Assembly: GCA_027186245.1 (NCBI GenBank)
Contig: CP114483.1
Span: 18,186,220 to 18,250,219 of the forward strand
DNA: 64,000 bases
Source: Coriaria nepalensis
Taxonomy: Eukaryota > Streptophyta > Magnoliopsida > Cucurbitales > Coriariaceae
Direction of reading: 5' to 3'
Shown here: one piece after another, positions 40,183 to 52,735 of the stretch
Layout: each line of letters starts with the position of its first letter
Numbering within the stretch: the first letter of the stretch is position 1
Position numbers and translations under genes: made by a program
The notes under the pieces: model-generated
The model's database searches: none
What the model was told of the DNA's origin: nothing
Seen by the model: the letters and a program-made list of their open reading frames with translations, nothing else

Positions 40183-43100
40183 ATGACTTTCGTGCATAAC
40201 TTCCAGTTGATCTATTGAAGGCAACTATGCATTTACTTAGCGTTAAAATCATGTCAATGAGGCTCTTCTAGTCATTAAATAATTATAAATGAATTCGAAC
40301 GAATTATATTTTTACCCTTCAAACATGATTTTCTAACATAACTTGCAATTAATCTATTGAAGACAACAATGCATTATTTTAGCCTTAAAGTGCATATCAT
40401 TCAGTCTTTTCAGATCATTAAATTTTTTGAAAGCACTTCGAACTAATTCTATTTTCGCATTTAAAACACAACTTTCATGCATAACTTGCAATTGATCGAC
40501 CGAAGGCAACTATGCATTTTTTTAGTGTTAAAGTCAGATGATTGCATCTCTTTTACTCATTATATCATTCTAAAGCACTTCATACGAAATTCACCTTTTG
40601 AACATGACTTTCGTGCATAACTTGCAGTTGATCTATTGAAGGCAACTATGCATTTACTTAGCGTTAAAATCATGTCAATGAGGCTCTTCTAGTCATTAAA
40701 TAATTATAAATGAATTCGAACGAATTATATTTTTACCCTTCAAACATGATTTTCTAACATAACTTGCAATTAATCTATTGAAGACAACAATGCATTATTT
40801 TAGCCTTAAAGAGCATATCATTCAGTCTTCTCAGATCATTAAATTATTTGAAAGCACTTCGAACTAATTCTATTTTTGCATTTAAAACACGAATTTCATG
40901 CATAACTTGCAATTGATCTACTGAAGGCAACTATGCGTTTTTTTAGTGTTAATGTCATATTATTGCATCTCTTTTACTCATTAAATCATTCTAAATCACT
41001 TCGGACGAAATTCACCTTTTGAACATGACTTTCGTGCATAACTTGCAGTTGATCTATTGAAGGAAACTATACATTTACTTATCCTTAAAATCATGTCATT
41101 GAGGCTCTTCTAGTCATTAAATGATTATAAATGAATTCGAACGAATTATATTTTTGCCCTTCAAACATGATTTTCTTACATAACCTGCAATTAATCTATT
41201 GAATACAACAATGCATTATTTTAGCCTTAAAGAGCATATCATTCAGTCTTTTCAGATCATTAAATTTGTTGAAAGCACTTCGAACTAATTCTATTTTCGC
41301 ATTTAAAACACGATTTTCATGCATAACTTGCAATTGATCTACTGAAGGCAACTATGCATTTTTTTTAGTGTTAAAGTCATATTATTGCATCTCTTTTACT
41401 CATTAAATCATTTTAATTCACTTCAGATGAAATTCACCTTTTAAACATGACTTTCGTGCATAACTTGCAATTGATATATTGAAGGAAACTATACATTGAC
41501 TTTGCGTTAAAATCATGTCATTGAGGCTCTTCTCGTCATTAAATCATTATAAATGATTTCGAACGAATTATATTTTTGCCCTTCAAACATGATTTTCTTA
41601 CATAACCTGCAGTTAATCTATTGAATACAACAATGCATTATTTTAGCCTTAAAGAGCATATCATTCAGTCTTTTCAGATCATTAAATTGTTTGAAAGCAC
41701 TTCAAACTAATTCTATTTTCGCATTTAAAACACGACTTTCATGCATAACTTGCAATTGATCTACTGAAGGCAACTATGCATTTTTTTAGTGTTAAAAGTC
41801 ATATTATTGCATCTCTTTTACTCACTAAATCATTTTAAATCACTTCAGATGAAATTCACCTTTTAAACATTACTTTCGTGCATAACTTGCAGTTGATCTA
41901 TTGAAGGAAACTATACATTTACTTAGTTTTAAAATCATGTCATTGAGGCTCTTCTAGTCATTAAATCATTATAAATGAATTCGAACGAATTATATTTTTA
42001 CCTTTCAAACATGATTTTCTTACATAACTTGCAATTAATCTATTGGAGACAACAATGCATTATTTTAGCCTTAAAGAGCATATCATGTAGTCTTTTGATA
42101 TCATTAAATTGTTTGAAAGCACTTCGAACCAATTCTATTTTTGCATTTAAAACACAACTTTCTTTCATAACTTGCAATTGATCTACTGAAGGCAACTATG
42201 CGTTGTTTTAGTGTTAAAGTCATATTATTGCATCTCCTTTACTCATTAAATCATTCTAAATCACTTTAGACGAAATTCGCATTTCAAACATGACTTTCGT
42301 GCATAACTTGCAGTTGATCTATTGAAGGCAACTATAAATTTACTTAGCCTTAAAACCATGTCATTGAGGCTCTTCTAGTCATTAAATCATTATAAATGAA
42401 TTCGAACGAATTATGTTTTTGCCCTTCAAACATGATTTTCTTACATAACCTGCAATTAATCTATTGAATACAACAATGCTTTATTTTAGCCTTAAAGTGC
42501 ATATCATTCAGTCTTCTCAGATCATTAAATTATTTGAAAGCACTTCGAACTAATTCTATTTTTGCATTTACAACACGACTTTCATGCATAATTCGCAACT
42601 GATCTACTGAAGGCAACTATGCGTTTTTTTAGTGTTAATGTCATATTATTGCATCTCTTTTACTCATTAAATCATTCTAAATCACTTCGGACGAAATTTA
42701 CCTTTTGAACATGACTTTCGTGCATAACTTGTAGTTGATCTACTGAAGGGAACTATACATTTACTTAGTGTTAAAATCATGTCATTGAGGCTCTTCTAGT
42801 CATTAAATGATTATAAATGAATTCGAACGAATTATATTTTTGCCCTTCAAACATGATTTTCTTACATAACCTGCAATTAATCTATTGAATACAACAATGC
42901 ATTATTTTAGCCTTAAAGAGCATATCATTCAGTCTTTTCAGATCATTAAATTGGTTGAAAGCACTTCGAACTAATTCTATTTTCGCATTTAAAACACGAC
43001 TTTCATGCATAACTTGCAATTGATCTACTGAAGGCAACTATGCATTTTTTTAGTGTTAAAAGTCATATTATTGCATCTCTTTTACTCACTAAATCATTTT

Positions 43101-46100
43101 AAATCACTTCAGATGAAATTCACCTTTTAAACATCACTTTTGTGCATAACTTGCAGTTGATCTATTGAAAGAAACTATACATTTACTTAGCGTTAAAATC
43201 ATGTCATTGAGGCTCTTCTAGTCATTAAATCATTATAAATGAATTCGAACGAATTATATTTTTACCTTTCAAACATGATTTTCTTACATAACTTGCAATT
43301 AATCTATTGGAGACAACAATGCATTATTTTAGCCTTAAAGAGCATATCATTCAGTCTTTTCAGATCATTAAATTGTTTGAAAGCACTTCAAACTAATTCT
43401 ATTTTCGCATTTAAAACACAACTTTCATGCATAACTTGCAATTGATCGACCGAAGGCAACTATGCATTTTTTTAGTGTTAAAGTCAGATGATTGCATCTC
43501 TTTTACTCATTATATCATTCTAAAGCACTTCATACGAAATTCACCTTTTGAACATGACTTTCGTGCATAACTTGCAGTTGATCTATTGAAGGCAACTATG
43601 CATTTACTTAGCGTTAAAATCATGTCAATGAGGCTCTTCTAGTCATTAAATAATTATAAATGAATTCGAACGAATTATATTTTTACCCTTCAAACATGAT
43701 TTTCTAACATAACTTGCAATTAATCTATTGAAGACAACAATGCATTATTTTAGCCTTAAAGAGCATATGATTCAGTCTTCTCAGATCATTAAATTATTTG
43801 AAAGCACTTCGAACTAATTCTATTTTTGCATTTAAAACACGAATTTCATGCATAACTTGCAATTGATCTACTGAAGGCAACTATGCGTTTTTTTAGTGTT
43901 AATGTCATATTATTGCATCTCTTTTACTCATTAAATCATTCTAAATCACTTCGGACGAAATTCACCTTTTGAACATGACTTTCGTGCATAACTTGCAGTT
44001 GATGTATTGAAGGAAACTATACATTGAGTTAGCGTTAAAATCATGTCATTGAGGCTCTTCTCGTCATGAAATCATTATAAATGATTTCGAACGAATATAT
44101 TTTTGCCCTTCAAACATGATTTTCTTACATAACCTGCAGTTAATCTATTGAATACAACAATGCATTATTTTAGCCTTAAAGAGCATATCATTCAGTCTTT
44201 TCAGATCATTAAATTGTTTGAAAGCACTTCAAACTAATTCTATTTTCGCATTTAAAACACGACTTTCATGCATAACTTGCAATTGATCTACCGAAGGCAA
44301 CTATGCATTTTTTTTAGTGTTAAAAGTCATATTATTGCATCTCTTTTACTCACTAAATCATTTTAAATCACTTCAGATGAAATTCACCTTTTAAACATCA
44401 CTTTCGTGCATAACTTGCAGTTGATGTATTGAAGGAAACTGTACATTTACTTAGCCTTAAAAGCATGTCATTGAGGCTCTTCTAGTCATTAAATCATTAT
44501 AAATGAATTCGAACGAATTATATTTTTACCTTTCAAACATGATTTTCTAACATAACTTGCAATTAATCTATTGGAGACAACAATGCATTATTTTAGCCTT
44601 AAAGAGCATATCATGCAGTCTTTTGATATCATTAAATTGTTTGAAAGCACTTCGAACCAATTCTATTTTTGTATTTAAAACACAACTTTCTTTCATAACT
44701 TGCAATTGATCTACTGAAGGCAACTATGCATTGTTTTAGTGTTAAAGTCATATTATTGCATCTCCTTTACTCATTAAATCATTCTAAATCACTTCCGATG
44801 AAATTCGTCTTTTAAACATGACTTTCGTGCATAACTTGCAGTTGATCTATTGAAGGCAACTATACATTTACTTAGCCATAAAATCATGTCATTGAGGCTC
44901 TACTAGTCATTAAATCATTATAAATGAATTCGAACGAATTATGTTTTTGCCCTTCAAACATGATTTTCTTAAATAACCTACAATTAATCTATTGAATACA
45001 ACAATGCATTATTTTAGCCTTCAAGAGCATATCATTCAGTCTTTTCAGATAATTAAATTGTTTGAAAGCACTTCGAACTAATTCTATTTTCGTATTTAAA
45101 ACATGACTTTCATGCATAACTTGCAATTGATCTACTAAAGACAACTATGCATTTTTTTAGTGTTAAAGTCGTATTATTGCATTTCTTTTACTCATTAAAT
45201 CATTCTAAATCACTTCGGATGAAATTCGCATTTTAAACATGACTTTCATGCATAACTTTCAGTTGATCTATTGAAGGCAACTATACATTTACTTATCCTT
45301 AAAATCATGTCATTGAGGGTCTTCTAGTCATTAAATCATTATAAATGAATTCGAACGAATTATATTTTTGCCCTTCAAACACGATTTTCTTACATAACTT
45401 ACAATTAATCTATTGAAGACAACAATGCATTATTTTAGCCTTAAATTGCATATCATTCAGTCTTTTCAGATCATTAAATTGTTTGAAAGCAGTACCAACT
45501 AATTCTATTTTTGCATTTAAAACACAATTTTCTTGCATAACTTGCAATTGATCTTTTGAAGGCAACTACCCATTTGTTTAGTGTTAAAGTCATATTATTG
45601 CATCTCTTTTACTCATTAAATCATTCTAAATCACTTCAAACGAAATTCGCCTTTTAAACATGATTTTCATGCATAACTTGCTGTTGATCTATTGAAGGCA
45701 ACTATACATTTACTTAGCCTTAAAATCATGTCATTGAGGCTCTTCTTGTCATTAAATCATTATAAATGAATTCGAACGAATTATATTTTTGCCCTTCAAA
45801 CATGATTTTCTTACATAACTTACAATTAATCTATTGAAGACAACAATGCATTATTTTAGCCTTAAAGAGCATATCATTCAGTCTTTTGATATCATTAAAT
45901 TGTTTGAAAGCACTTCGAACTAATTCTTTTTTTGCATAACTTGCAATTGAAGGCAACTATGCATTGTTTTAGTGTTAAAGTCATATTATTGCATCTCTCA
46001 TTAAATCATTCTAATTCACTTCAGAAAAAATTTGCCTTTTAAACATTACTTTCTTGCGTAACTTGCAGTTGATCTATTGAAGGCAACTATACATTTACTT

Positions 46101-46192
46101 AGCCTTAAAATCATGTCATTGAGCCTCTTCTAGTCATTAAATCATTATAAATGAATTCGAACGAATTATATTTTTGCCCTTCAAACATGATT
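40183..46192 (+). repeat. Left-arm domain next to the inversion
   Basis: A starts lie at 40183, 40604, 41025, 41447, 41869, 42290, 42711, 43133, 43554, 43975, 44397, 44818, 45239, 45660 and 46045. The unit at 43554 matches that at 40604 (spacing 2,950), both having a B ending in an ACGAATTTCATGC context. The units at 43975 and 44397 match those at 41447 and 41869 instead, so the pattern is a mosaic. From about 44,800 to the junction units carry more private substitutions and no long period is visible. Confidence 0.85.
45915..46005 (+). repeat. Decayed C monomer with three small deletions
   Basis: The unit starting at 45660 is 385 bp instead of 421. Three deletions account for the 36 missing bases: 22 bp at about 45,932-45,937 (between two TTGCAT copies), 8 bp at about 45,947-45,953 (between TTGA and CTGA) and 6 bp at about 45,994-46,000 (TCTCTTTTACTC reduced to TCTCTC). 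Each lies between short direct repeats. This is the last C monomer before the orientation switch. Confidence 0.85.
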
Positions 46193-46211
46193 GAAATCAT
46201 TATAATGATTG
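46187..46211. repeat. Array inversion junction with 16-bp perfect palindrome
   Basis: The last forward A monomer ends at 46186. A forward B monomer starts at 46187 (ATGATT) and stops after about six bases. The sequence then runs through the perfect palindrome AATCATTATAATGATT (46195-46210, centre between 46202 and 46203) and continues as an inverted B monomer, of which only about 95 of 143 bases remain (46203-46297). The left half, AAATCATTATA, matches a segment present in the A monomer just upstream (about 46140). This is consistent with fold-back or template switching at a short homology. A forward A (46045-46186) and an inverted A (46298-46438) flank a spacer of about 111 bp, but they are clearly diverged, roughly 80% similar by eye. 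An assembly misjoin is the alternative. Confidence 0.93.
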
Positions 46212-47280
46212 AATAGACAGACTGATATGCTTTTTAAAGCTAAAATAATGCATTGTTGTCTTCAATAGATTAATTGCAATTTATTTAATAAAATCATGTT
46301 TGAAGGGCAAAAATAGAATTCATTTGATTAATTTAGAATGATTTAATGACTTGAAGAGACTTAGTGACATGACTTAAAGGCTAAACAAATGCATTGTTGC
46401 CTTCCATAGATCAACTGCAAGTTATGCACGAAAGTCATGTTTGAAGGCTGAATTTCGTTCGTAGTGATTTAGAAAGATTTAATGACTAAAAGAGACGCAA
46501 TAATATGACTTTAAGGCTAAAAAAATGCATAGTTGCCTTCATTATATCAATTCCAAGTTATGCATGAAATTCGTGTCTTAAATGCAAAAATAGAATTGGT
46601 TCGAAGTGCTTCCAAACAATTTAATGGTATGAAAAGATTGAATGATATGCTTTTTCTGGCTAAAATAATGCATTGTTGTCTTCGACATATTAATTGCAAG
46701 TTATGTAAGAAAATCATGTTTGAAGGGCGAAAATAGAATTCGTTCGATTTAATTTAGGATTATTTAATGACTAGAAGAGACTCATCGACATAACTTTAAG
46801 GCTAAACAAATGCATTGTTGCCTTCAATAGATCAACAGCAAGTTATGCACGAAAGTCATGTTTAAAGGCCGAATTTTGTTCGAAGTGATTTAGAATGATT
46901 TACTGACTAAAAGACACGCAATAAGATGACTTTAAGGCTAAAAAAATGCATAGTTTCCTTTAATAGATCAATTGCAAGTTATGTATGAAAGTCGTGTCTT
47001 AAATGCAAAAATAGTATTGGTTCGAAGTGCTTCCAAACAATTTAATGATATGAAAAGACTGAATGATATGCTTTTGAAGGCTAAAATAATGCATTGTTGT
47101 CTTCAATAGATTAATTGCAAGTTATGTAAGAAAATCATGTTTGAAGGGCAAAAATAGAATTCATTTGACTAAATTTAGAATGATTTAACGATTAGAAGAG
47201 ACTCAGTGACATGACATTCAGGCTAAACAAATGCATTGCTGCCTTCAATAGATCAACTGCAAGTTATGCACGAAAGTCAT

Positions 47281-47559
47281 GTTTAAAGGCCGAATTTCGT
47301 TCGAAGTGATTTAGAATGATTTTCTGACTAAAAGACACGCAATAATATAACTTTAAGGCTAATAAAATGCATAGTTGCCTTCAATAGATCAGTTGCCAGT
47401 TATGTACGAAAGTCGTGTCTTAAATGCACAAATAGAATTGGTTCGAATTGCTTCCAAAGAATTGAATGATATGAAAAGACTGAATGATATACTTTTTAGG
47501 GCTAAAATAATGCATTGTTGTCATCAATAGATCAACTGCAAGTTATGCATGAAAGTCAA
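47281..47559 (-). repeat. 279-bp dimer: C' plus B/A hybrid monomer
   Basis: Read on +, C' is followed by a monomer that begins as B', changes in the conserved box (TTGTTGTCATCAATAGAT then CAACTGCAAG) to A', and ends GTCAAG where A' normally ends GTCATG. The same two marks, GTCGTC or GTCATC before the box and GTCAAG at the end, recur in all seven dimers (also 49244-49521, 58366-58644, 59491-59768, 61035-61313, 62159-62437, 62860-63137). The hybrid therefore most likely formed once and then spread. Confidence 0.88.
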
Positions 47560-49942
47560 GTTTAAAGGGTGAATTTCGTTTAAAGTGTGTTAGAATGATA
47601 TAATGACTAAAAAAAATGCAATAATATGACTTTTAGGCTAAAAAATGCATAGTTGCCTTCAATAGATCAATTGCAAGTTATGCATGAAAGTCGTGTTTTA
47701 AATGCAAAAATTGAATTGGTTCGAAGTGCTTTCAAACAATTTAATGATATGAAAAGACTGAGTGATATACTTTTTAATGCTAAAATAATTCATTGTTGTC
47801 TTGAATACATTAATTGCAAGTTATGTAAGAAAATAATGTTTGAAGGGCGAAAATAAAATTCGTTCGAATTAAATTAGAATGATTTAATGACTACAAGAGA
47901 CTCAGTGACATCACTTTAAAGGCTAAACAAATGCATTGATGCCTTCAATATATCAACTTCAAGTTATGCATGAAAGTCATGTTTAAGGGCCGAATTTCGT
48001 TCAAAGTGATTTAGAAAGATTTAGTGACTAAAAGAGATGCAATAATATGACTTTAAGCTTAAAAAAATGCATAGTTGCCTTCAATAGATCAATTGCAAGT
48101 TATGTATGAAAGTCGTGTCTTAAATGCACAAATAGAATTGGTTCGAAGTGCTTCCAAACAATTTAATGATATGAAAAGACTGAATGATATGCTTTTTAAG
48201 GCTAAAACAATGCATTGTTATCTTCAATAGATTAATTGCAAGTTATGTAAGAAAATCATGTTTGAAGGGCGAAAATAGAATTCATTCTACTTAATTTAGA
48301 ATGATTCAACGACTAGAAGAGACTCAGTGACATGACTTAAATGCTAAACAACTGCATTGTTGCCTTCAATAGATCAACTGCAAGTTATGCACGAAAGTCA
48401 TTTTTAAAGGCCGAATTTCATTCGAAGTGATTTAGAATGATTTATTGACTAAAAGAGACGCAAAAATATAACTTTAAGGCTAAAAAAATGCATAGTTGCC
48501 TTTTATAGATCAATTGCAAGTTATGCATGAAAGTCGTGTGTTAAATGCAAAAATAGAATTGGTTCGTTGTGCTTCCAACCAATTTTTTGATATGAAAAGA
48601 CTAAATGATATGCTTTTTATAGCTAAAATAATGCATTGTTGTCTTCAATATATTAATTGCAAGTTATGTAAGAAAATCATGTTTGAAGGGCGAAAATAGA
48701 ATTCGTTTGACTTAATTTAGAATGATTTAACGACTAGAAGAGACTCATTGAGATGACTTTAAGGCTAAAGAAATGCATTGTTGCCTTCAATAGATCAACT
48801 CCAAGTTATGCACGAAGGTCATGTTTAAAGGCCGAATTTACTTTGAAGTGATTTAGAATGATTTACTGACTAAAATAGATGCAAAAATATGACTTTAAGG
48901 CTAATAAAATGCATAGTTGCCTTCAATAAATCAATTGCAAGTTATGCATGAAAGTCGTGTCTTAAATGTACAAATAGAATTGGTTCAAAGTGCTTCCAAA
49001 CAATTCAATGATATGAAAAGACCAAATGATATGCATTTTATAGCTAAAATAATGCATTGTTGTCTTCAATAGATTAATTGCAAGTTATGTAAGAAAATCA
49101 TGTTTGAAGGGCAAAAATAGAATTCATTCGACTAAATTTATAATGATTTAACGACTAGAAAAGACTCATTGACATGATTTTAAGGCTAAACAAATGCATT
49201 GTTGCCTTCAATAGATCAACTGCAAGTTATGCATGAAAGTCATGTTTAAAGGACGAATTTCGTTCGAAGTGATTTAGAATGATTTACAGACTAAAAGAGA
49301 CGCAAAAATATGACTTTAAGGATAAAAAAATGCATAGTTGCCTTTAATAGATAATTGCAAGTTTTGTATGAAAGTCGTTTCTTAAATGCACAAAAAGAAT
49401 TGGTTCGGAGTGCTTCCAGAGAATTTAATGATATAAAAAGACTGAATGATATACTTTTTAAGGCTAAAATAATGCATTGTTGTCGTCAATAGATCAACTG
49501 CAAGTTATGCACGAAAGTCAAGTTTAAACGGTGAATTTCGTTTGAAGTGTGTTAGAATGATTTAGTGACTAAAGAAGATGCAATAATATGACTTTAAGGC
49601 TAAAAAAATGTATAGTTGCCTTCAAAAGATCTATTGCAAGTTATGCATGAAAGTCGTGTTTTAAACGCAAAGATGGAATTGGTTCGAGGTGCTGTCAAAC
49701 AATTTAATGATATGAAAAGACTTAGTGATATGCTTTTTAATGCTAAAATAATGCATTGTTGTCTTCAATAGATTAATTGCAAGCTATGTGATAACATCAT
49801 GTTTGAAGGGCAAAAATAGAATTGGTTTGAATTAATTTAGAATTATTTAATGACTCGAAGAGACTCAGTGACATGACTTAAAGGCTAAACAAATGCATTG
49901 TTGCCTTCAATAGATCAACTGCAAGTTATGCACGAAAGTCAT

Positions 49943-50507
49943 GTTTGAAGGCCGAATTTCGTTCGAAGTGATATAGAAAGATTTAATGACTAAAAGAGAT
50001 GCAATAATATGACTTTAATGCTAAAAAAAATGCATAGTTGCTTTCAATATATCAATTGCAAGTTATGTATGAAAGTCATGTCTTAAATGCACAAGTAGAA
50101 TTTGTTCGAGGTGCTTCCAAACCATTTAATGATATTAAAAGACTGAATGATATGCTTTTTAAGGCTAAAAAAATGCATAGTTGCCTTCTATAGATCAATT
50201 GCAAGTTATGCATGAAAGTCGTGTATTAAATGGAAAAATAGAATTGGTTCGTAGTGCTTCCAACCAATTTAATGATATGAAAAGACTGAATGATTTGCTT
50301 TTTATAGCTAAAATAATGGAATGTTGTCTTCAATATATTAATTGCAAGTTATGTAAGAAAATCATGTTTGAAGGGCGAAAATAGAATTCGTTTGACTTAA
50401 TTTAGAATGATTTAATGACTTTAAGAGACTCATTGACATGACTTTAAGGCTAAAGAAATGCGATGTTGCCTTCAGTAGATCAACTCCAATTTATGCACGA
50501 AGGTCAT
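49943..50507 (-). repeat. 565-bp tetramer with B/C hybrid monomer
   Basis: Read on +, the order is C', a B/C hybrid, B', A'. The hybrid runs as B' through GATATGCTTTTTAAGGCTAA and then continues as C' (AAATGCATAGTTGCC). The switch lies in the AAGGCTAAAA stretch directly beside the conserved box. A second B' then starts with GTATTAAATGG. The result is one extra monomer of about 144 bp. Confidence 0.85.
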
Positions 50508-51113
50508 GTTTAAAGGCCGAATTTACTTTGAAGTGATTTAAAATGATTTACTGACTAAAAGAGACGCAAAAATATGACTTTAAGGCTAATAAAATGCATA
50601 GTTGCCTTCAATAGATCAATTGCAAGTTATGCATGAAAGTCGTGGCTTAAATGTACAAATAGAATTGGTTCAAAGTGCTTCCAAACAATTTAATGATAAG
50701 AAAAGACGGAATGATATGATTTTTAAGGCTAAAATAATGCATTGTTGTCTTCAATAGATTAATTGCAAGCTATGTAATAAAATCATGTTTGAAGGGCAAA
50801 AATAGAATTCGTTTGAATTAATTTAGAATGATTTAATGACTCGAAGAGACTCAGTGACATGACTTAAAGGCTAAGCAAATGCATTGTTGCCTTCAATAGA
50901 TCAACTGCAAGTTATGCACGAAAGTCATGTTTGAAGGCCGAATTTCGTTCGAAGTGATATAGAAAGATTTAATGACTAAAAGAGACGCAATAATATGACT
51001 TTAAGGCTAAAAAAAATGCATACTTGCCTTCTATAGATCAATTGCAAGTTATGGATGAAAGTCGTGTATTAAATGCAAAAATAGAATTGGTTCGTAGTGC
51101 TTCCAACCAATTT

Positions 51114-51122
51114 AATGATATG
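51114..51122 (-). repeat. Site of 18-bp deletion between AATGATATG repeats
   Basis: B' normally has AATGATATG, then AAAAGACTG, then AATGATATG. Here only one AATGATATG copy remains. This is a simple loss between direct repeats and explains the 404-bp unit (50929-51332). Confidence 0.85.
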
Positions 51123-52316
51123 CTTTTTATAGCTAAAATAATGCAATGTTGTCTTCAATAGATTAATTGCAAGTTATGTAAGAAAATCATGTTTGAAGGG
51201 CGAAAATAGAATTCGTTTGACTTAATTTAGAATGATTTAATGACTAGAAGGGACTCATTGACATGACTTTAAGGCTAAAGAAATGCGATGTTGCCTTCAG
51301 TAGATCAACTCCAAGTTATGCACGAAGGTCATGTTGAAAGGCCGAGTTTACTTCGAAGTGATTTAGAATGATTTACTGACTAAAAGAGACACAAAAATAT
51401 GACTTGAAGGATACAAAAATGCATAGTTGCCTTTAATAGATCAATTGCAAGTTATGTATGAAAGTCGTGTCTTAAATGCACAAATAGTATTGGTTCGAAG
51501 TGCTTCCAAACAATTTAATGATATGAAAAGACGGAATGATTTGCTTTTTAAGGCTAAAATCGTGCATTGTTGTCTTCAATAGATTAATTGCAAGTTATTT
51601 AAGAAAATCATGTTTGAAGGGCAAAAATAGAATTCATTCGACTAAATTTAGAATGATTTAACGGCTAGAAGAGACTCAGTGACATGACTTTAAGGCTAAA
51701 CAAATGCATTGTTTCCCTCAATAGATCAACTGAAAGTTATGCACGAAAGGCATGTTTGAAGGCCAAATTTCGTTCGCAGTGATTTAGAATGATTTACTGA
51801 CTAAGAGAGAGGTAAAAATATGACTTTAAGGCTAAAAAAATGCATAGTTGCCTTCTATAGATCAATTGCAAGTTGTGCATGAAAGTCGTGTATTAAATGC
51901 AAAAATAGAATTGGTTCGTAGTGCTTCCAACCAATTTAATGATATGAAAAGACTGAATGATATCCTTTTTATAGCTAAAATAATGGATTGTTGTCTTCAA
52001 TAGATTAATTGCAGGTTATGTGAGAAAATCATGTTTGAAGGCCGAAAATAGAATTCGTTTGACTTAATTTAGAATGATTTAACGACGAGAAGAGACTCAT
52101 TGACTTGACTTTAAGGCTAAACAAATGAACTGTTGCCTTCAATAGATCAACTGCAAGTTATGTACGAAAGCCGTGTCTTAAATGCACAATAGAATTGGTT
52201 CGTAGTGCTTCCAAAGAATTTATTGATATGAAAAGACTGAATGATATTTTTTTTAAGGCTAAAGTAATGCATTGTTGTCGTCAATAGATCAACTGCAAGT
52301 TATGCACGAAGGTCAA

Positions 52317-52735
52317 GTTTAAAGGGCGAATTTCGTTTGAAGTGTGTTAGAATGATTTAATGACTGAAAAAGATGCAATAATATGACTTTAAGGCTAAAA
52401 AATGCATAGTTGCCTTCAATAGATCAATTGCAAGTTATGCATGAAAGTCGTATTTTAAATGCAAAGATGGAATTGGTTCGAAGTCCTGTTAAACAATTTA
52501 ATGATTGAAAAGACTGAATGATATGCTTTCTAAGGCTAAAATAATGCATTGTTGTCTTCAATAGATTAATTGCAAGTTATGTAAGAAAATAATGTTTGAA
52601 GGGCAAAAAAAGAATACGTTTGAATTAATTTAGAATGATTTAATGACTCGTAGAGACTCAGTGACATGACTTAAAGGCTAAACAAATGCATTGTTGTCGT
52701 CAATAGATCAACTGCAAGTTATGCACGAAAATCAA
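52317..52735 (-). repeat. Trimer whose A' carries the B/A-hybrid tail
   Basis: This unit has full C', B' and A', yet its A' ends with TTGTTGTCGTCAATAGATC and ATCAAG, the marks otherwise seen in B/A hybrids. The start of this A' (GGCTAAACAAATGCATTG) is normal A'. The tail therefore looks transferred by a short exchange or conversion tract that begins at the edge of the conserved box. Confidence 0.75.

Larger units (their letters stand above)
1..46192 (+). repeat. Left satellite arm: 421-bp A-B-C higher-order tandem array
   Basis: This is an uninterrupted tandem array of a 421-bp unit made of three diverged monomers in the order A (142 bp), B (143 bp), C (136 bp). I placed 111 A starts between 31 and 46,045. 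Nearly all intervals are 420-422 bp, with some of 424-425 bp, two of 285 bp and one of 385 bp. The window opens inside a C monomer (1-30). No insertion longer than a few bases interrupts the array, so it holds no transposon or gene. EcoRI (GAATTC) lies in many A monomers, ATTAAT in most B monomers and CAATTG in most C monomers, so each site marks one monomer type. The role (centromeric, pericentromeric or subtelomeric) cannot be decided from sequence alone. The + strand is a convention here and does not mean transcription. Confidence 0.97.
46298..50507 (-). repeat. Right-arm domain 1: trimers, two dimers, one tetramer
   Basis: The first complete inverted A is 46298-46438. C' starts follow at 46439, 46860, 47281, 47560, 47981, 48402, 48823, 49244, 49522 and 49943. 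Intervals 47281-47559 (279 bp) and 49244-49521 (278 bp) are dimers of C' plus a B/A hybrid; 49943-50507 (565 bp) is a tetramer. Units here differ from one another more than those near the window end, and I see no exact longer period. Confidence 0.85.

Noticed and set aside
46045..46438. Hairpin RNA or cruciform made by the facing A monomers
   Set aside because: The arms are about 80% similar with a 111-bp spacer, so pairing is possible, but nothing in the sequence indicates a promoter or a conserved structure.
46533..46736. Open frame of 67 codons on +, recurring at 47653, 48496, 50181 and 57616
   Set aside because: It begins at TTG in C' and runs through B' to a stop in A'. The frame is broken by stops or indels in most sister units, so the shared protein sequence is only conserved satellite DNA read in one frame.
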